Positions 17,511 to 25,628 of a stretch of 64,000 bases of DNA are shown here, in pieces. The stretch is from positions 372,001 through 436,000 of the forward strand of contig CAVRVJ010000007.1 of NCBI GenBank assembly GCA_963724645.1. The letters run 5' to 3'. A model generated the notes under the pieces. The model was not told the DNA's origin, searched no databases, and worked only from the letters and a program-made list of their open reading frames with translations. This stretch comes from CAVXSP01 sp963724645. Its GTDB lineage: Bacteria > Acidobacteriota > Vicinamibacteria > Vicinamibacterales > SCN-69-37. Each line of letters starts with the position of its first letter. The stretch's first letter is position 1. Made by a program: the position numbers and the translations under genes.

Positions 17511-17588
17511 CGCGTCCCTTCGCTGCGCCGCTGTATCGCGTCGATACTGCCGGCGCGTCGTCGCTCACGTTATCGAGTTCGCAACAAC

Positions 17589-17604
17589 TGGCTTGGCCCT
17601 TGCA
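17589..17604 (+). promoter_or_regulatory. Sigma-54-like (-24/-12) promoter
   Basis: TGGCTTGGCCCTTGCA matches the RpoN consensus TGGCACG-N4-TTGCA at all but two fixed positions with exact spacing. It ends 37 bases before the ATG of the lmo0937-like gene. An enhancer-binding site was not identified. Confidence 0.6.
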
Positions 17605-17641
17605 GTAGGGCTCGACGACAGGTTCTCGCAAGGAGGAGCCA

Positions 17642-17791
17642 ATGTTGTACACAATTGCAGTGATTCTCTTGATCATGTGGCTGCTCGGACTCGTGAGCGG
17701 CTATACGGTCGGCGCGTTCATTCACGTTCTCCTCGTCGTCGCGATCGTCTTGTTTCTGGTCGGCCTGATCGGTGGCCGGCGGAGTGTGTGA
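17642..17791 (+). CDS. lmo0937-family small membrane protein
   Basis: A 49-aa protein made of two hydrophobic helices around a Gly turn (LYTIAVILLIMWLLG, then FIHVLLVVAIVLFLVGLIGG) ending in basic residues. This matches the lmo0937 family of small stress-related membrane proteins. An AAGGAGG Shine-Dalgarno lies 5 bases upstream of the ATG. A sigma-54-like promoter precedes it. It is too short for most gene callers but well supported. It stands about 340 bases before a CsbD gene. Confidence 0.85.
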   Translation: MLYTIAVILLIMWLLGLVSGYTVGAFIHVLLVVAIVLFLVGLIGGRRSV

Positions 17792-17815
17792 ATACCGCGA
17801 GCAGCGGGAACAAGG

Positions 17816-17974
17816 CGAATCGAGTTCTATCAGGCCGCTTTCGGTGCCAGGTTGCTCTGGCATCTCGATGGCGGCACCCACGCGACCGCGGGACCGCATC
17901 CGATCGCCCGGATGCTCCAGGGCGCCGTCGTCGACCCGTTCGGCCATATGTGGCTGGTTGGCAAGATCCTCGAG
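17816..17974 (+). pseudogene. Remnant of a PhnB/VOC (glyoxalase-fold) gene
   Basis: Reading from 17816, IEFYQAAFGARLLWHL is the characteristic start of a PhnB-like VOC domain, and VVDPFGHMWLVGKILE is its characteristic end. The roughly 60-80 residues that normally lie between are reduced to about 20. The frame has no start codon of its own at the 5' end and runs on without similarity afterwards. It is therefore an internally deleted relic. Confidence 0.65.
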
Positions 17975-18129
17975 TTACTCTCGCTTGAACTGCGCGCGGT
18001 TCAAATCTTGCACCTGTGGAAGACAGTGCCGCCCTTTCGCGTCGAGGATGTCACACGGTCGAACATCCCGGTCTCGAGGAGCAGCCAAACAAGCCACGCG
18101 CGCCGTGGCGCAACGCAAGGAGAAGAGCG

Positions 18130-18348
18130 ATGAACCGAGATACCTTGAAGGGTCAGTGGAAGCAAGTTAAGGGAGAAGTCAAGAAACGCTGGGGCAAGTT
18201 GACTGACGACGACTTGACCCAGATGTCGGGTCAGTTCGACCAGGTCGTCGGCAAGTTGCAGGAGCGCTACGGATATCAGCGCGAAAGAGCCGAGCGCGAG
18301 ATCGACGACTTCCTCGAGAAGTATCCGGATCCCGTCTCGAGGCCTTGA
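18130..18348 (+). CDS. CsbD family stress-response protein
   Basis: A 72-aa hydrophilic helical protein with the CsbD signature MNRDTLKGQWKQVKGEVKKR followed by WGKLTDDDL and GQFDQVVGKLQERYGYQRE. The ATG at 18130 is chosen because it matches the family N-terminus and has AAGGAGA 7 bases upstream; the longer frame is spurious. CsbD proteins are abundant under general stress with no known biochemical role. It lies near the lmo0937-like gene and may belong to the same stress response. Confidence 0.92.
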   Translation: MNRDTLKGQWKQVKGEVKKRWGKLTDDDLTQMSGQFDQVVGKLQERYGYQRERAEREIDDFLEKYPDPVSRP

Positions 18349-18485
18349 TCGACCGGCAATCAGAACCGAGCCGTCGACACGACTCGCGCGTCGCGTCGAC
18401 GGCTCGGTCTCGCTCGCGGTCACGCCCCTCCACGCCGCGTGGCGGCCAGGGCCGTGATGGCGGCCTCTCGAGCGCTTTCCGGTGA

Positions 18486-19758
18486 TCAGGTACAGCAGGA
18501 ACGGCTTGCGGCTTTCGACGAACGACGCGGCTTCGCGGTCCCATTCATCGAGTAACGGCTGCAGCCGGCCGGCATCGATGGCCATCCGCACCTTGTCCGA
18601 TCCGGTGAGCCGATCGATGGACGGCCTCCAGGTGAACTCGCGCGGGTGCTGCCTGTGAATGGCGTCGATGAGCAGGAGCATGGTGCGCACCGGACGATAC
18701 GATTGGCGATCCGTGATGGCGAATCGGATGGCCGGAATCGTCTGTCCAGGGAATTTGCCGGCCGTCGCTTCCACGGCCATCGTGATCGCTTCGAACCGGA
18801 TGCCGGGGAGCCGCATGTTGTTCATGACCCGCGCGACCTCCGCCGCGTTCAGCCACGCCGCGCCGATCTGCTCGAACGGGCGATCGGTACCCCGGCCTTC
18901 CGCGACGTTCGTGCCCTCGAAGTACACCGCTCCCGGATAGCTTGTCACCGCCGCCAGCGATCGCAGATTCGGTGAAGGGTTCACCCAGGGCAGTCCGGTC
19001 TCATCGAGCCACTGCGAACGCCGCCAGTTCTCGACCCGCACGACCGTGAGGTCCGCGCCAATGCCGTATCGCCGGTTGAACAGCGTCGCGAGCTCGCCGA
19101 CCGTCATCCCGTGGCGCGCGGGGATGGGATACATCCCGACGAATGATGCGAACGCCGGGTCGAGCAACGCGCCTTCCACGATTTCTCCGCCGATTGGATT
19201 CGGACGGTCCAGCACGACGAAGGGGGTGTTCTTCTTCGCGGCCGCCTGCATTGCGACGGCCATGGTCGAGACGTACGTCCACGTCCGCCCGCCGACTTCC
19301 TGCAGGTCGTACACGAGGACGTCGACGTCCTTCAGCATTTCGGGCGTCGGGCCGCGATCGCCGGCGCCGTAGAGGGAGTACACAGGGACGCCAGTGCGAG
19401 GATCGACTTCGTCAACGATCGTGGCGCCGGCCGGCGCGTCGCCGCGAATGCCGTGCTCCGGCGCCAGCAGCGCGACGAGCTTGAGGTCCTGATGTCGAGC
19501 GATCAGGTCGATGTCCAGCGTCTTCGAACGATCGATGGCGCTGCTGTTGGTGATCAAACCGACCCGCTTGCCCCGGAATCTTGCCGGGACGTTGGACAGA
19601 AACACTTCGATGCCGGGTCGCACGCCGCCGGCTTGCTGCGTCACGGCGGGCGGCGGCATCTGCGGCGCCGGCGTTCTGGCCGCCGGGTTTTCGGCGCCAA
19701 TCATCAGAAGCGCAGGGAGCGCCATGACCACGCATCCGCTACTTCGCCTTGCGTGCAT
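18486..19758 (-). CDS. DUF1343 / NamZ-like exo-beta-N-acetylmuramidase (end shifted)
   Basis: A secreted protein of about 424 aa. A signal peptide is followed by the DUF1343/NamZ signatures: GIEVFLSNVPARFRGKRVGL, ITNSSAIDRS, APEHGIRGDAPAG, VPVYSLYG, FVVLDRPNPIGGEIVEG and the EGTNVAEGRGTDRPFEQIGA loop. NamZ removes N-acetylmuramic acid from the non-reducing ends of peptidoglycan chains. The family normally stops soon after the conserved FLLY; here an extra C at about 18489 hides a TGA and the raw frame runs on antisense to csbD. The true stop is therefore placed at 18486. The start overlaps the end of an upstream gene remnant. Confidence 0.88.
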
Positions 19759-20017
19759 ACCTGATCTCCACGCCCTTCCACTCCGGCACCTGGCCGAAGC
19801 TCAGGTAGCTGGTCGCCATCATGGCGTCGGCCGACATCGGCTGGATGACGGTGCGCTGGTGCCACGTATCACCGGCGACGAGGTAGTCCGCCTGAGTGTG
19901 CCACGGTCGACTCCCTTTCAGCGGCTGTGGTGAATGCCGGCTGATGATATCAGGGCCTGTCGGGGGTGTCGCTGGGACACCGTGCGATCTGTAGAGTGGA
20001 AATGGCTTGGGGCTGAC
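19739..20017 (-). pseudogene. C-terminal fragment of an unrecognised protein
   Basis: An open frame of about 92 codons between a TAA near 20017 and a TAG at 19739. Its second half (WHTQADYLVAGDTWHQRTV, then SYLSFGQVPEWKGVEIRYA) looks like genuine coding sequence, but there is no start codon with a ribosome-binding site and no upstream continuation. It overlaps the NamZ-like start by 20 bases, as genes in an operon would. I infer a 5'-truncated partner gene of namZ; its family is unknown to me. Confidence 0.4.
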
Positions 20018-20081
20018 TTAAGCTACGACTAGTAGACTCTGTCCACCTTGGCAACAATTTGATGCCGAAAGGAAACCGCTT

Positions 20082-20879
20082 ATGCGTCTCTTCACTGGCT
20101 GTGCCTGTGCGCTCGTTCTCTCGTTACTCGTGTCTGTCAGTCCCGTCGCCCAAGGCGGCGCTCCGGGCGGAGGCATGCCGCCTCAGGGTGGCGGCGCGCG
20201 GCCCGGCGGTGCACGGCAGGCCGCGGGCGGTCCCGACCCGGCCCGCGTCATCCCGGGCGGCGGTGTGTTCGCGCAGGGGTGGACCGGCAAGGTCGACGCC
20301 GCCGAGGCGGCGAACGGTCAGATCCTGAACAACTCGAAGCTCTCGCAGGAAGGCAATGCGTTGCACGTCGAGACGGGCCCGGCGACGACCTACTGGAACC
20401 CGGCGAACCGCGCGACCGGCAACTACACGGTCAAGGCGACCTTCAACGAACCCAAGTACATGAGCGTGAACAGCCATCCGCATCCTTATGGGATCGTGAT
20501 CGGCGGCAACGACCTCGGCACGCCACAGCAGAGTTATCTCTACTGCTCCGCCTACGGCAACGGCTCGTTCATCGTCCGCGGTTTCACCGCATCGGACGAC
20601 CCGGCGCGCGACAGCGTGTTCCAGATGAACGGCGGCCGCGGTGGCACGAATGACGCCGTGCACAAGGCGGCCGGTCCGGGACAGCCGGTCACGCAGGACA
20701 TCGCCGTGACGGTGAAGGCTGACAGCGTCGAGTGCGCGATCAACGGCACCGTCGTGGCGACGTATCCCAAGGCCGACGTCGTGGGGGCCGGCAAGCTCAA
20801 GTCGACAGACGGCGTGTACGGGATCCGCTTCGCGCACAATACCGACGCAACGGTGACCGGTCTGAGTGTCGTGAAGTAG
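20082..20879 (+). CDS. Secreted Gly-rich protein with a DUF1080/concanavalin-like domain
   Basis: A 265-aa exported protein. The signal peptide ends near PVAQ; residues about 25-55 are a Gly/Pro/Ala-rich low-complexity linker; the rest is a beta-sandwich-like domain (GNYTVKATFNEPKYM, HPHPYGIVIGGNDLG, VTVKADSVECAINGTVVATY, GVYGIRFAHNTDATVTGLSV) resembling the LamG/DUF1080 jelly-roll used for sugar binding. GAAAGGA lies 9 bases before the ATG. A strong hairpin follows the stop. Ligand unknown. Confidence 0.7.
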   Translation: MRLFTGCACALVLSLLVSVSPVAQGGAPGGGMPPQGGGARPGGARQAAGGPDPARVIPGGGVFAQGWTGKVDAAEAANGQILNNSKLSQEGNALHVETGPATTYWNPANRATGNYTVKATFNEPKYMSVNSHPHPYGIVIGGNDLGTPQQSYLYCSAYGNGSFIVRGFTASDDPARDSVFQMNGGRGGTNDAVHKAAGPGQPVTQDIAVTVKADSVECAINGTVVATYPKADVVGAGKLKSTDGVYGIRFAHNTDATVTGLSVVK

Positions 20880-20902
20880 CTGAGGGCGTGGCGAACAACC
20901 GT

Positions 20903-20931
20903 GGGGCGCCTTGCGCAGTGCGAGGCGCCCC
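20903..20931. terminator. Perfect 9-bp hairpin between convergent genes
   Basis: GGGGCGCCT / AGGCGCCCC with an 11-base loop, placed exactly in the 62-base gap between the convergent DUF1080-like gene and the symporter gene. No T-run on either side; a bidirectional terminator is inferred. Confidence 0.6.
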
Positions 20932-20941
20932 GGGGATGAGC

Positions 20942-22660
20942 CTACAAATCGACCGATGCGCCGGCGGCGGGAGCGCCGGCTTGAATCTGACGCCCGGAGA
21001 ACGCGATTCCGCATACGACCACAACGACGCAGCCGATGACGTTGTACCAAAGAAAGGCGATGTTGGTGAAATACCAACACCAGAAAATGACGCCTTCGCC
21101 GCACAACACCGCCCAGAAGGCCGCGTGCGCCGTCGCCCGTTTGACGAAGAACGCCAGCACGAAGACGCCGAGCATACCGCCATAGAAAAGTGAACCAAGA
21201 ATGTTCACCACCTCGATGAGCGATCCCAGTCCCTTCACGAGCTGAGCACATCCGAAGGCGTAGATGCCCCAGAACACCGTCGCCAGGCGCGAGGCCATGA
21301 GATAGTGGCGGTCCGTCGCCGCGGGGTGAACATGCCGCTTGTAGACATCGAGCACGGTGACGGTCGCGAGCGAGCTCATCTCGGCCGAGATCGCGGTCAT
21401 CGTGGCGCCGAAAACCACCGCGAGAATCAAGCCGACCGCTCCCACCGGCAGGTGTTGCGTCACGAATGTCAGAAAGATGTAATTGGTGTCGCTGGCGCCG
21501 CTGCCGCCCGTTGAGGCCGCGAGCGCTGCGGCCTCTTTTCTCGCCGCCTCGACGTCGCGCTCCGCGCGCCTGAAGTCGTCCGTCACCGACTGCCGCTGGG
21601 CGGTTGCGGCGACGTTCGCCGGCTCCTGAAGCAACTGATCGGCGGCACTGCGGCGCGTGGCGAGCGCCGTGTCGTACCGCTGCTTGATGGGCGCATACCG
21701 CGCTGCAAGATCGGGGGCTTCGATTCGCGCACGATCGAGCTGCTGAAAGAGCACCGGCGGCCGCTCGTAGATGTAGAAGACGAACACGACCGCCCCGATG
21801 AACAGGATGCAGAGCTGCATCGGGATCTTCGCCACGGCGTTGAGCATGAGTCCGCGGCGGCTGTCACGCACCGACTGGCCGCTGAGATACCGCTGCACCT
21901 GGCTCTGGTCGGTCCCGAAGTAGGCCAGCGCCAGAAACGCGCCGCCGATGAGCCCGCTCCAGAGGTTGTAACGGTCGTTCCAGTCGAAGGTCGTCGTGAT
22001 GACATTCAGCCGGCCCGCGGCCGCGGCCAGGTTCAGCGCGCCGTCGAACGAGACGTGCGGCGGCAGCAGCCAGACGGCGCATATCAGCGCGGCGGCCAGT
22101 CCGCAGGTCATGACGGCCATTTGTTGCAGGTCGGACCACGCAATGGCCTTCGCGCCGCCCGTCGCGGTGTACGCAATCGCGAGGCCGCCCATCAGGAGCG
22201 TTGTCGCCCAATCCGGCCAGCCGAGAATGACCGTCAGCACGACCGCCGGCGCATAGAGCGTGATGCCGAGCGCCAGGCCGCGCTGCAGCAGAAAGATGCC
22301 GCTGATCAAGGCCCGCACCCGCGCATCGAAACGACGCTCGAGATATTCGTACGCGGTGAAAACGTTCGCCGCCCGGAAGAACGGAACCGCGGTGTAGGAA
22401 AGGATCAACATCGCGATCGGCAGCCCGAAGTAGAACTGCACGAACCGCATGCCATCGACATAGCCTTGTCCGGTGGTCGAGATGAACGTGACAGCGCTCG
22501 CCTGCGTCGCCATGATCGACAGGCCCACGGCGTACCACGGCACGCTCCGCGAGGCGACGACGAAACTTCGTACGCTCTTGTGCCCGCGCGCCTTCCAGAG
22601 GCCGTACAGGACGACGTAGGCGAGCGCGCACGAGAAAACGAGCCAATCACCTGGCCGCAT
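20942..22660 (-). CDS. Sodium:solute symporter (SSS family) with a cytosolic coiled-coil insert
   Basis: 572 aa from the ATG at 22660, which has GGGAG just upstream; the longer frame overlaps the previous gene and is spurious. The membrane helices carry SSS signatures (LSIMATQASAVTFISTTGQGY, YLERRFDARVRALISGIFLL, FGATMTAISAEMSSLATV). Between the seventh and eighth predicted helices lies an unusual soluble insert of about 100 residues rich in Arg, Ala, Gln and Glu (starting near LDRARIEAPDLAARY), likely helical. It follows the TIM-barrel gene by 38 bases, suggesting uptake of a sugar or sugar acid that the partner processes. Confidence 0.9.
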   Translation of the reverse strand: MRPGDWLVFSCALAYVVLYGLWKARGHKSVRSFVVASRSVPWYAVGLSIMATQASAVTFISTTGQGYVDGMRFVQFYFGLPIAMLILSYTAVPFFRAANVFTAYEYLERRFDARVRALISGIFLLQRGLALGITLYAPAVVLTVILGWPDWATTLLMGGLAIAYTATGGAKAIAWSDLQQMAVMTCGLAAALICAVWLLPPHVSFDGALNLAAAAGRLNVITTTFDWNDRYNLWSGLIGGAFLALAYFGTDQSQVQRYLSGQSVRDSRRGLMLNAVAKIPMQLCILFIGAVVFVFYIYERPPVLFQQLDRARIEAPDLAARYAPIKQRYDTALATRRSAADQLLQEPANVAATAQRQSVTDDFRRAERDVEAARKEAAALAASTGGSGASDTNYIFLTFVTQHLPVGAVGLILAVVFGATMTAISAEMSSLATVTVLDVYKRHVHPAATDRHYLMASRLATVFWGIYAFGCAQLVKGLGSLIEVVNILGSLFYGGMLGVFVLAFFVKRATAHAAFWAVLCGEGVIFWCWYFTNIAFLWYNVIGCVVVVVCGIAFSGRQIQAGAPAAGASVDL

Positions 22661-22698
22661 AAGCTCCCGTGCCCACACGAGCGCGAATAACGCACGTC

Positions 22699-23655
22699 CT
22701 ACATATTGGCGAGCAGCCCATCCAGAATCTTCTGGGTGTTCTCGAGCGGATCTCCTCCCTGCTGGCCCGAAGCCTTGATCGAATAAAGCCCCTTGTACCC
22801 CAGCTCGCGGCACACCGCCATCGCGGCCGGCAGGTCGTAGACCATCCCGGCGTGCACCAGACCGCTGTTGATCGGCAGCAGGGCGCGTACGCCTTCCAGT
22901 TGTTCCTTCTGATTGGGGAAGTTCAGAAAATCGACGCAGGCGGAGGCGCCGGACGCTTTCAGGATCTCCGCGAGGAGGATGTAGGACGGTTGGGCGGCCG
23001 CCTGGGGCGCGGGCGCAGGCGCCGGAGGAGACGTCTGCGGCGCCTGACCCGCCGGTTGACCAGGGGCGCCCGCACCGCGGCCTCGGCCACCGCCGCCGCG
23101 GTTCTCGCTGGCCGCGATGATGCCCTTCGACTTCGCGATCGCCGCGACAGCCCCGTAGTTTGAGATCAGCAGACCTTTGTTCTCCGGGCTGGGCTGGCCC
23201 TGATTGAGCAGGACGCGCGGGCACTCCAGGAACGCGGCCTTATCCAGCCACACCCGATGAAGGTCAATCATCTGCAGCCGCCCCGACCCAGGTTCGGCGG
23301 CCATGTTCAGACCCGCCCCAAACTCCAGGTTGATCTGAACGATCTTCGTTTTCGTCTTGCCCAGCCTGGTTTTGAAGTCCTTCAGCCAGGACATCTCCGT
23401 CGAGGGAAAGTAATTGCTCTGCAGCTCGACGTTGTGCAGGTGATAGCGATCCGCGCACAACTGGCCGATGTCCATGATGTCGAGGGTCCTCGTGGGAGCG
23501 GCCGGCATGTTGTTCTTCACGATGCTGTTGAGGCCGAACATCATGAGGGCGATACGCGATCGCTTGTCGTCATCGCGGCCTTGTGCCCGGACTCTGGTCA
23601 CGCCGGCCATGGCCGTTGCTGCCGCAGCACCGATCAGAAAATCTCGCCGTCTCAT
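22699..23655 (-). CDS. Tat-exported TIM-barrel protein (sugar phosphate isomerase/epimerase-like)
   Basis: 318 aa from the ATG at 23655, preceded by AGGAG. The N-terminus is a Tat signal (RRRDFLIGAAAATAMAG). The body fits the xylose-isomerase-like TIM-barrel superfamily (VELQSNYFPSTEMSWLKDF, IVQINLEFGAG, CVDFLNFPNQ, LVHAGMVYDLPAAMAVCREL, GLYSIKA). A Gly/Pro/Ala-rich low-complexity loop of about 40 residues interrupts the barrel at residues 195-235. Members isomerise or epimerise sugars; export by Tat implies a folded, perhaps metal-loaded periplasmic enzyme. It is co-oriented with the downstream symporter. Confidence 0.8.
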   Translation of the reverse strand: MRRRDFLIGAAAATAMAGVTRVRAQGRDDDKRSRIALMMFGLNSIVKNNMPAAPTRTLDIMDIGQLCADRYHLHNVELQSNYFPSTEMSWLKDFKTRLGKTKTKIVQINLEFGAGLNMAAEPGSGRLQMIDLHRVWLDKAAFLECPRVLLNQGQPSPENKGLLISNYGAVAAIAKSKGIIAASENRGGGGRGRGAGAPGQPAGQAPQTSPPAPAPAPQAAAQPSYILLAEILKASGASACVDFLNFPNQKEQLEGVRALLPINSGLVHAGMVYDLPAAMAVCRELGYKGLYSIKASGQQGGDPLENTQKILDGLLANM

Positions 23656-23859
23656 CACGAGCTCCTGTGTAGGCCAATCCACTGATCAGGGATCGCGATT
23701 GGCGCAAGAGCACTTTAGCCGAAATCGCCAGCGTGTGGACCGGATGTTCCTTGATGTGACTGGGAACTTCCACGAACCATTCAGGGCCTCGGGTCGCGTC
23801 GCGGCGTGTTGAGATACGATTTCGTGCATGGTCTACGCGCGCCGGTGCATGCGCCTCCA

Positions 23860-24471
23860 ATGAGCACACCCACGTCGCCTTCTTACACGGCTGACGAGGC
23901 GCTCGCCCGTCTGGTCGACGGCAACGAGCGTTTCGTGCGAGGGCACGCGCGGTTCCCGACCGTTCAGAAGGAGATCCTGGCCGCGCTCGCCAAGGGTCAG
24001 CACCCTTACGCGACCATTGTCGGCTGCAGCGATTCGCGAGTGCCGCCTGAATTGGTCTTCGACGCCGGCTTCGGGGAACTCTTCATCGTGCGTGTGGCGG
24101 GCAATGTGATCTCGCCCGAGGTGATGGGGACGCTGCAGTACGCTGGAGTGCACCTGCGCACGCCGTTGTTCGTCGTGCTCGGCCACGACGGCTGCGGCGC
24201 CGTCAACGCGGCACTTGCCGCCAGGACCGGCGCCCGCGAGCCTTCCCGCATCGCCCGGCTGCTCGACAATATCCTTCCAGGCCTCAGCGATCTGCCGGCA
24301 GGACTGGCGCCGGACGAGGAAGCGCGCGCGGCCGTGGAGGCCAATGTGCGCTGGTCGCTGCATCAGCTCCGTGAAACGCCGGAGGTGAAGGCCCGAATGG
24401 TTGAGGGCACGATGAAGCTCATGGGCGCCATTTACGAGCTCGACAGTGGTCGCGTGCGATTCCTGCCGTAG
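23860..24471 (+). CDS. Beta-class carbonic anhydrase
   Basis: A 203-aa cytosolic beta-carbonic anhydrase, which interconverts CO2 and bicarbonate. Zinc ligands and the catalytic dyad are present: Cys-X-Asp-X-Arg in CSDSRVPPELVF, then HDGCGAVNAA with the His-X2-Cys pair, and the RVAGNVI strand. The ATG at 23860 is chosen because the frame upstream lacks family similarity. Length is typical of the bacterial short form. It stands alone between the Tat-TIM-barrel gene (divergent) and the VWFA gene. Confidence 0.94.
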   Translation: MSTPTSPSYTADEALARLVDGNERFVRGHARFPTVQKEILAALAKGQHPYATIVGCSDSRVPPELVFDAGFGELFIVRVAGNVISPEVMGTLQYAGVHLRTPLFVVLGHDGCGAVNAALAARTGAREPSRIARLLDNILPGLSDLPAGLAPDEEARAAVEANVRWSLHQLRETPEVKARMVEGTMKLMGAIYELDSGRVRFLP

Positions 24472-24536
24472 CCCCGCGCGGGCGTGGCGGCGCGGATGTT
24501 ATGCGTTGTAATATTTCGCTGCGTTGCCGCTTCGAG

Positions 24537-25472
24537 ATGAACCACATGACGCGATCTTCCCGCGCGTACGTCGCCGGCGGTACGCTGGTCGCGCTGGCCC
24601 TGTCATGCGCCATGCTGTCGCAGCGGTTGTCTGCCGGGCACCTGCCCGATCTCGCCCGCAACGCGTTCCAAGCCGCACCCAGGCTGGTCACGACCGCCGC
24701 GACCGTGCGCGAGAAGGACGGCCGGCTCGTGACGACTCTCGGCGAGCGCGACTTCGTCGTTGAGGAAGACGGCCACGCCCAGACGTTGGCGCGCTTCACA
24801 TCGGAGCGGACGCCCATCAGCGTGGCGATCGCGATCGACACGAGCGAAAGTGTTCGCGGCGAGCGCATGCAGGCGACGCGCGCCGCGGTTCAGCGATTCA
24901 TCGAGGCACGGCTGCGACGCGACGATGAAGTGGCGCTCGTCAGCTTCAACCACGCGGTCCAGGTCGCAGCAAGCTGGACCCTCGATCGGACTCGCCTGCT
25001 GGCGAGCCTGGACGCGCTCGCTCCTTCCGGCAGCACGGCGCTCTACGACGCGGTGTTCAAGACCCTGTCGCTCTTCACCGCACGGAGCCTCCAGCGCGCG
25101 GCCATGATCGTCGTGTCGGACGGGGCGGACAGCGCCAGCAACACCACGCCGACGCTTCTCAGACAGCAACTCACCGGCACGGACCTGTTTCTCTACTGGA
25201 TTGCGGTGGATCGCGTGGATGCGCGCCCCTCGACCCGCGTCAACCCGTACACTCTCGCGTCGATTGCGGCGCAGGGCAACGGCTACAGCGAAGTGATCCA
25301 CGACACAGGGGACCTGGGCGCCGCCCTGTCACGGGTTGCCGACGAACTGGATCACCAGTACATGCTGAGCTACGAGCCCGCGACTCCGGCTGACGGACGC
25401 CTTCACAGCCTTCGCGTCAGCGTGCCGAGCGGGAACTATGTGGTGCGCGCGAGGCGGGGAGTCCTCCGGTAG
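24537..25472 (+). CDS. Secreted VWFA-related domain protein
   Basis: About 311 aa; ATGs at 24501, 24537 and 24546 are all in frame and the middle one is used. A signal/anchor segment (VAGGTLVALALSCAMLS) is followed by the short N-terminal module of the Acidobacterial VWFA-related family (REKDGRLVTTLGERDFVVEEDG). The VWA domain has an atypical MIDAS (AIAIDTSESVRG in place of DXSXS with spacing kept), GSTALYDAV and MIVVSDGADSASN. These proteins are extracytoplasmic and probably mediate metal-dependent protein contacts. The family is strongly expanded in Acidobacteriota, which supports the taxonomic guess. Confidence 0.85.
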   Translation: MNHMTRSSRAYVAGGTLVALALSCAMLSQRLSAGHLPDLARNAFQAAPRLVTTAATVREKDGRLVTTLGERDFVVEEDGHAQTLARFTSERTPISVAIAIDTSESVRGERMQATRAAVQRFIEARLRRDDEVALVSFNHAVQVAASWTLDRTRLLASLDALAPSGSTALYDAVFKTLSLFTARSLQRAAMIVVSDGADSASNTTPTLLRQQLTGTDLFLYWIAVDRVDARPSTRVNPYTLASIAAQGNGYSEVIHDTGDLGAALSRVADELDHQYMLSYEPATPADGRLHSLRVSVPSGNYVVRARRGVLR

Positions 25473-25628
25473 CCGCAGCGTCAGCGCGTTGCCAGTCGCG
25501 CAGCAGCGCGAGCACGACCGTGGTCGGCGAGATGGCGCACGGCGGCCACGGCGACGCGGCGGTCGTCCATCCTCCTTGCAACCGGTGTCATCGATTTTGC
25601 GCGCGGTCGCATATGATGCCAACTCTGC

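Noticed and set aside
18001..18485. C-terminal extension of the NamZ-like protein across csbD
   Set aside because: It reads antisense through a well-supported csbD gene and appears only because one extra base hides the expected stop after FLLY.
22661..23224. N-terminal extension of the symporter frame
   Set aside because: It overlaps the TIM-barrel gene and lacks membrane or signal character; ATG 22660 has a ribosome-binding site.
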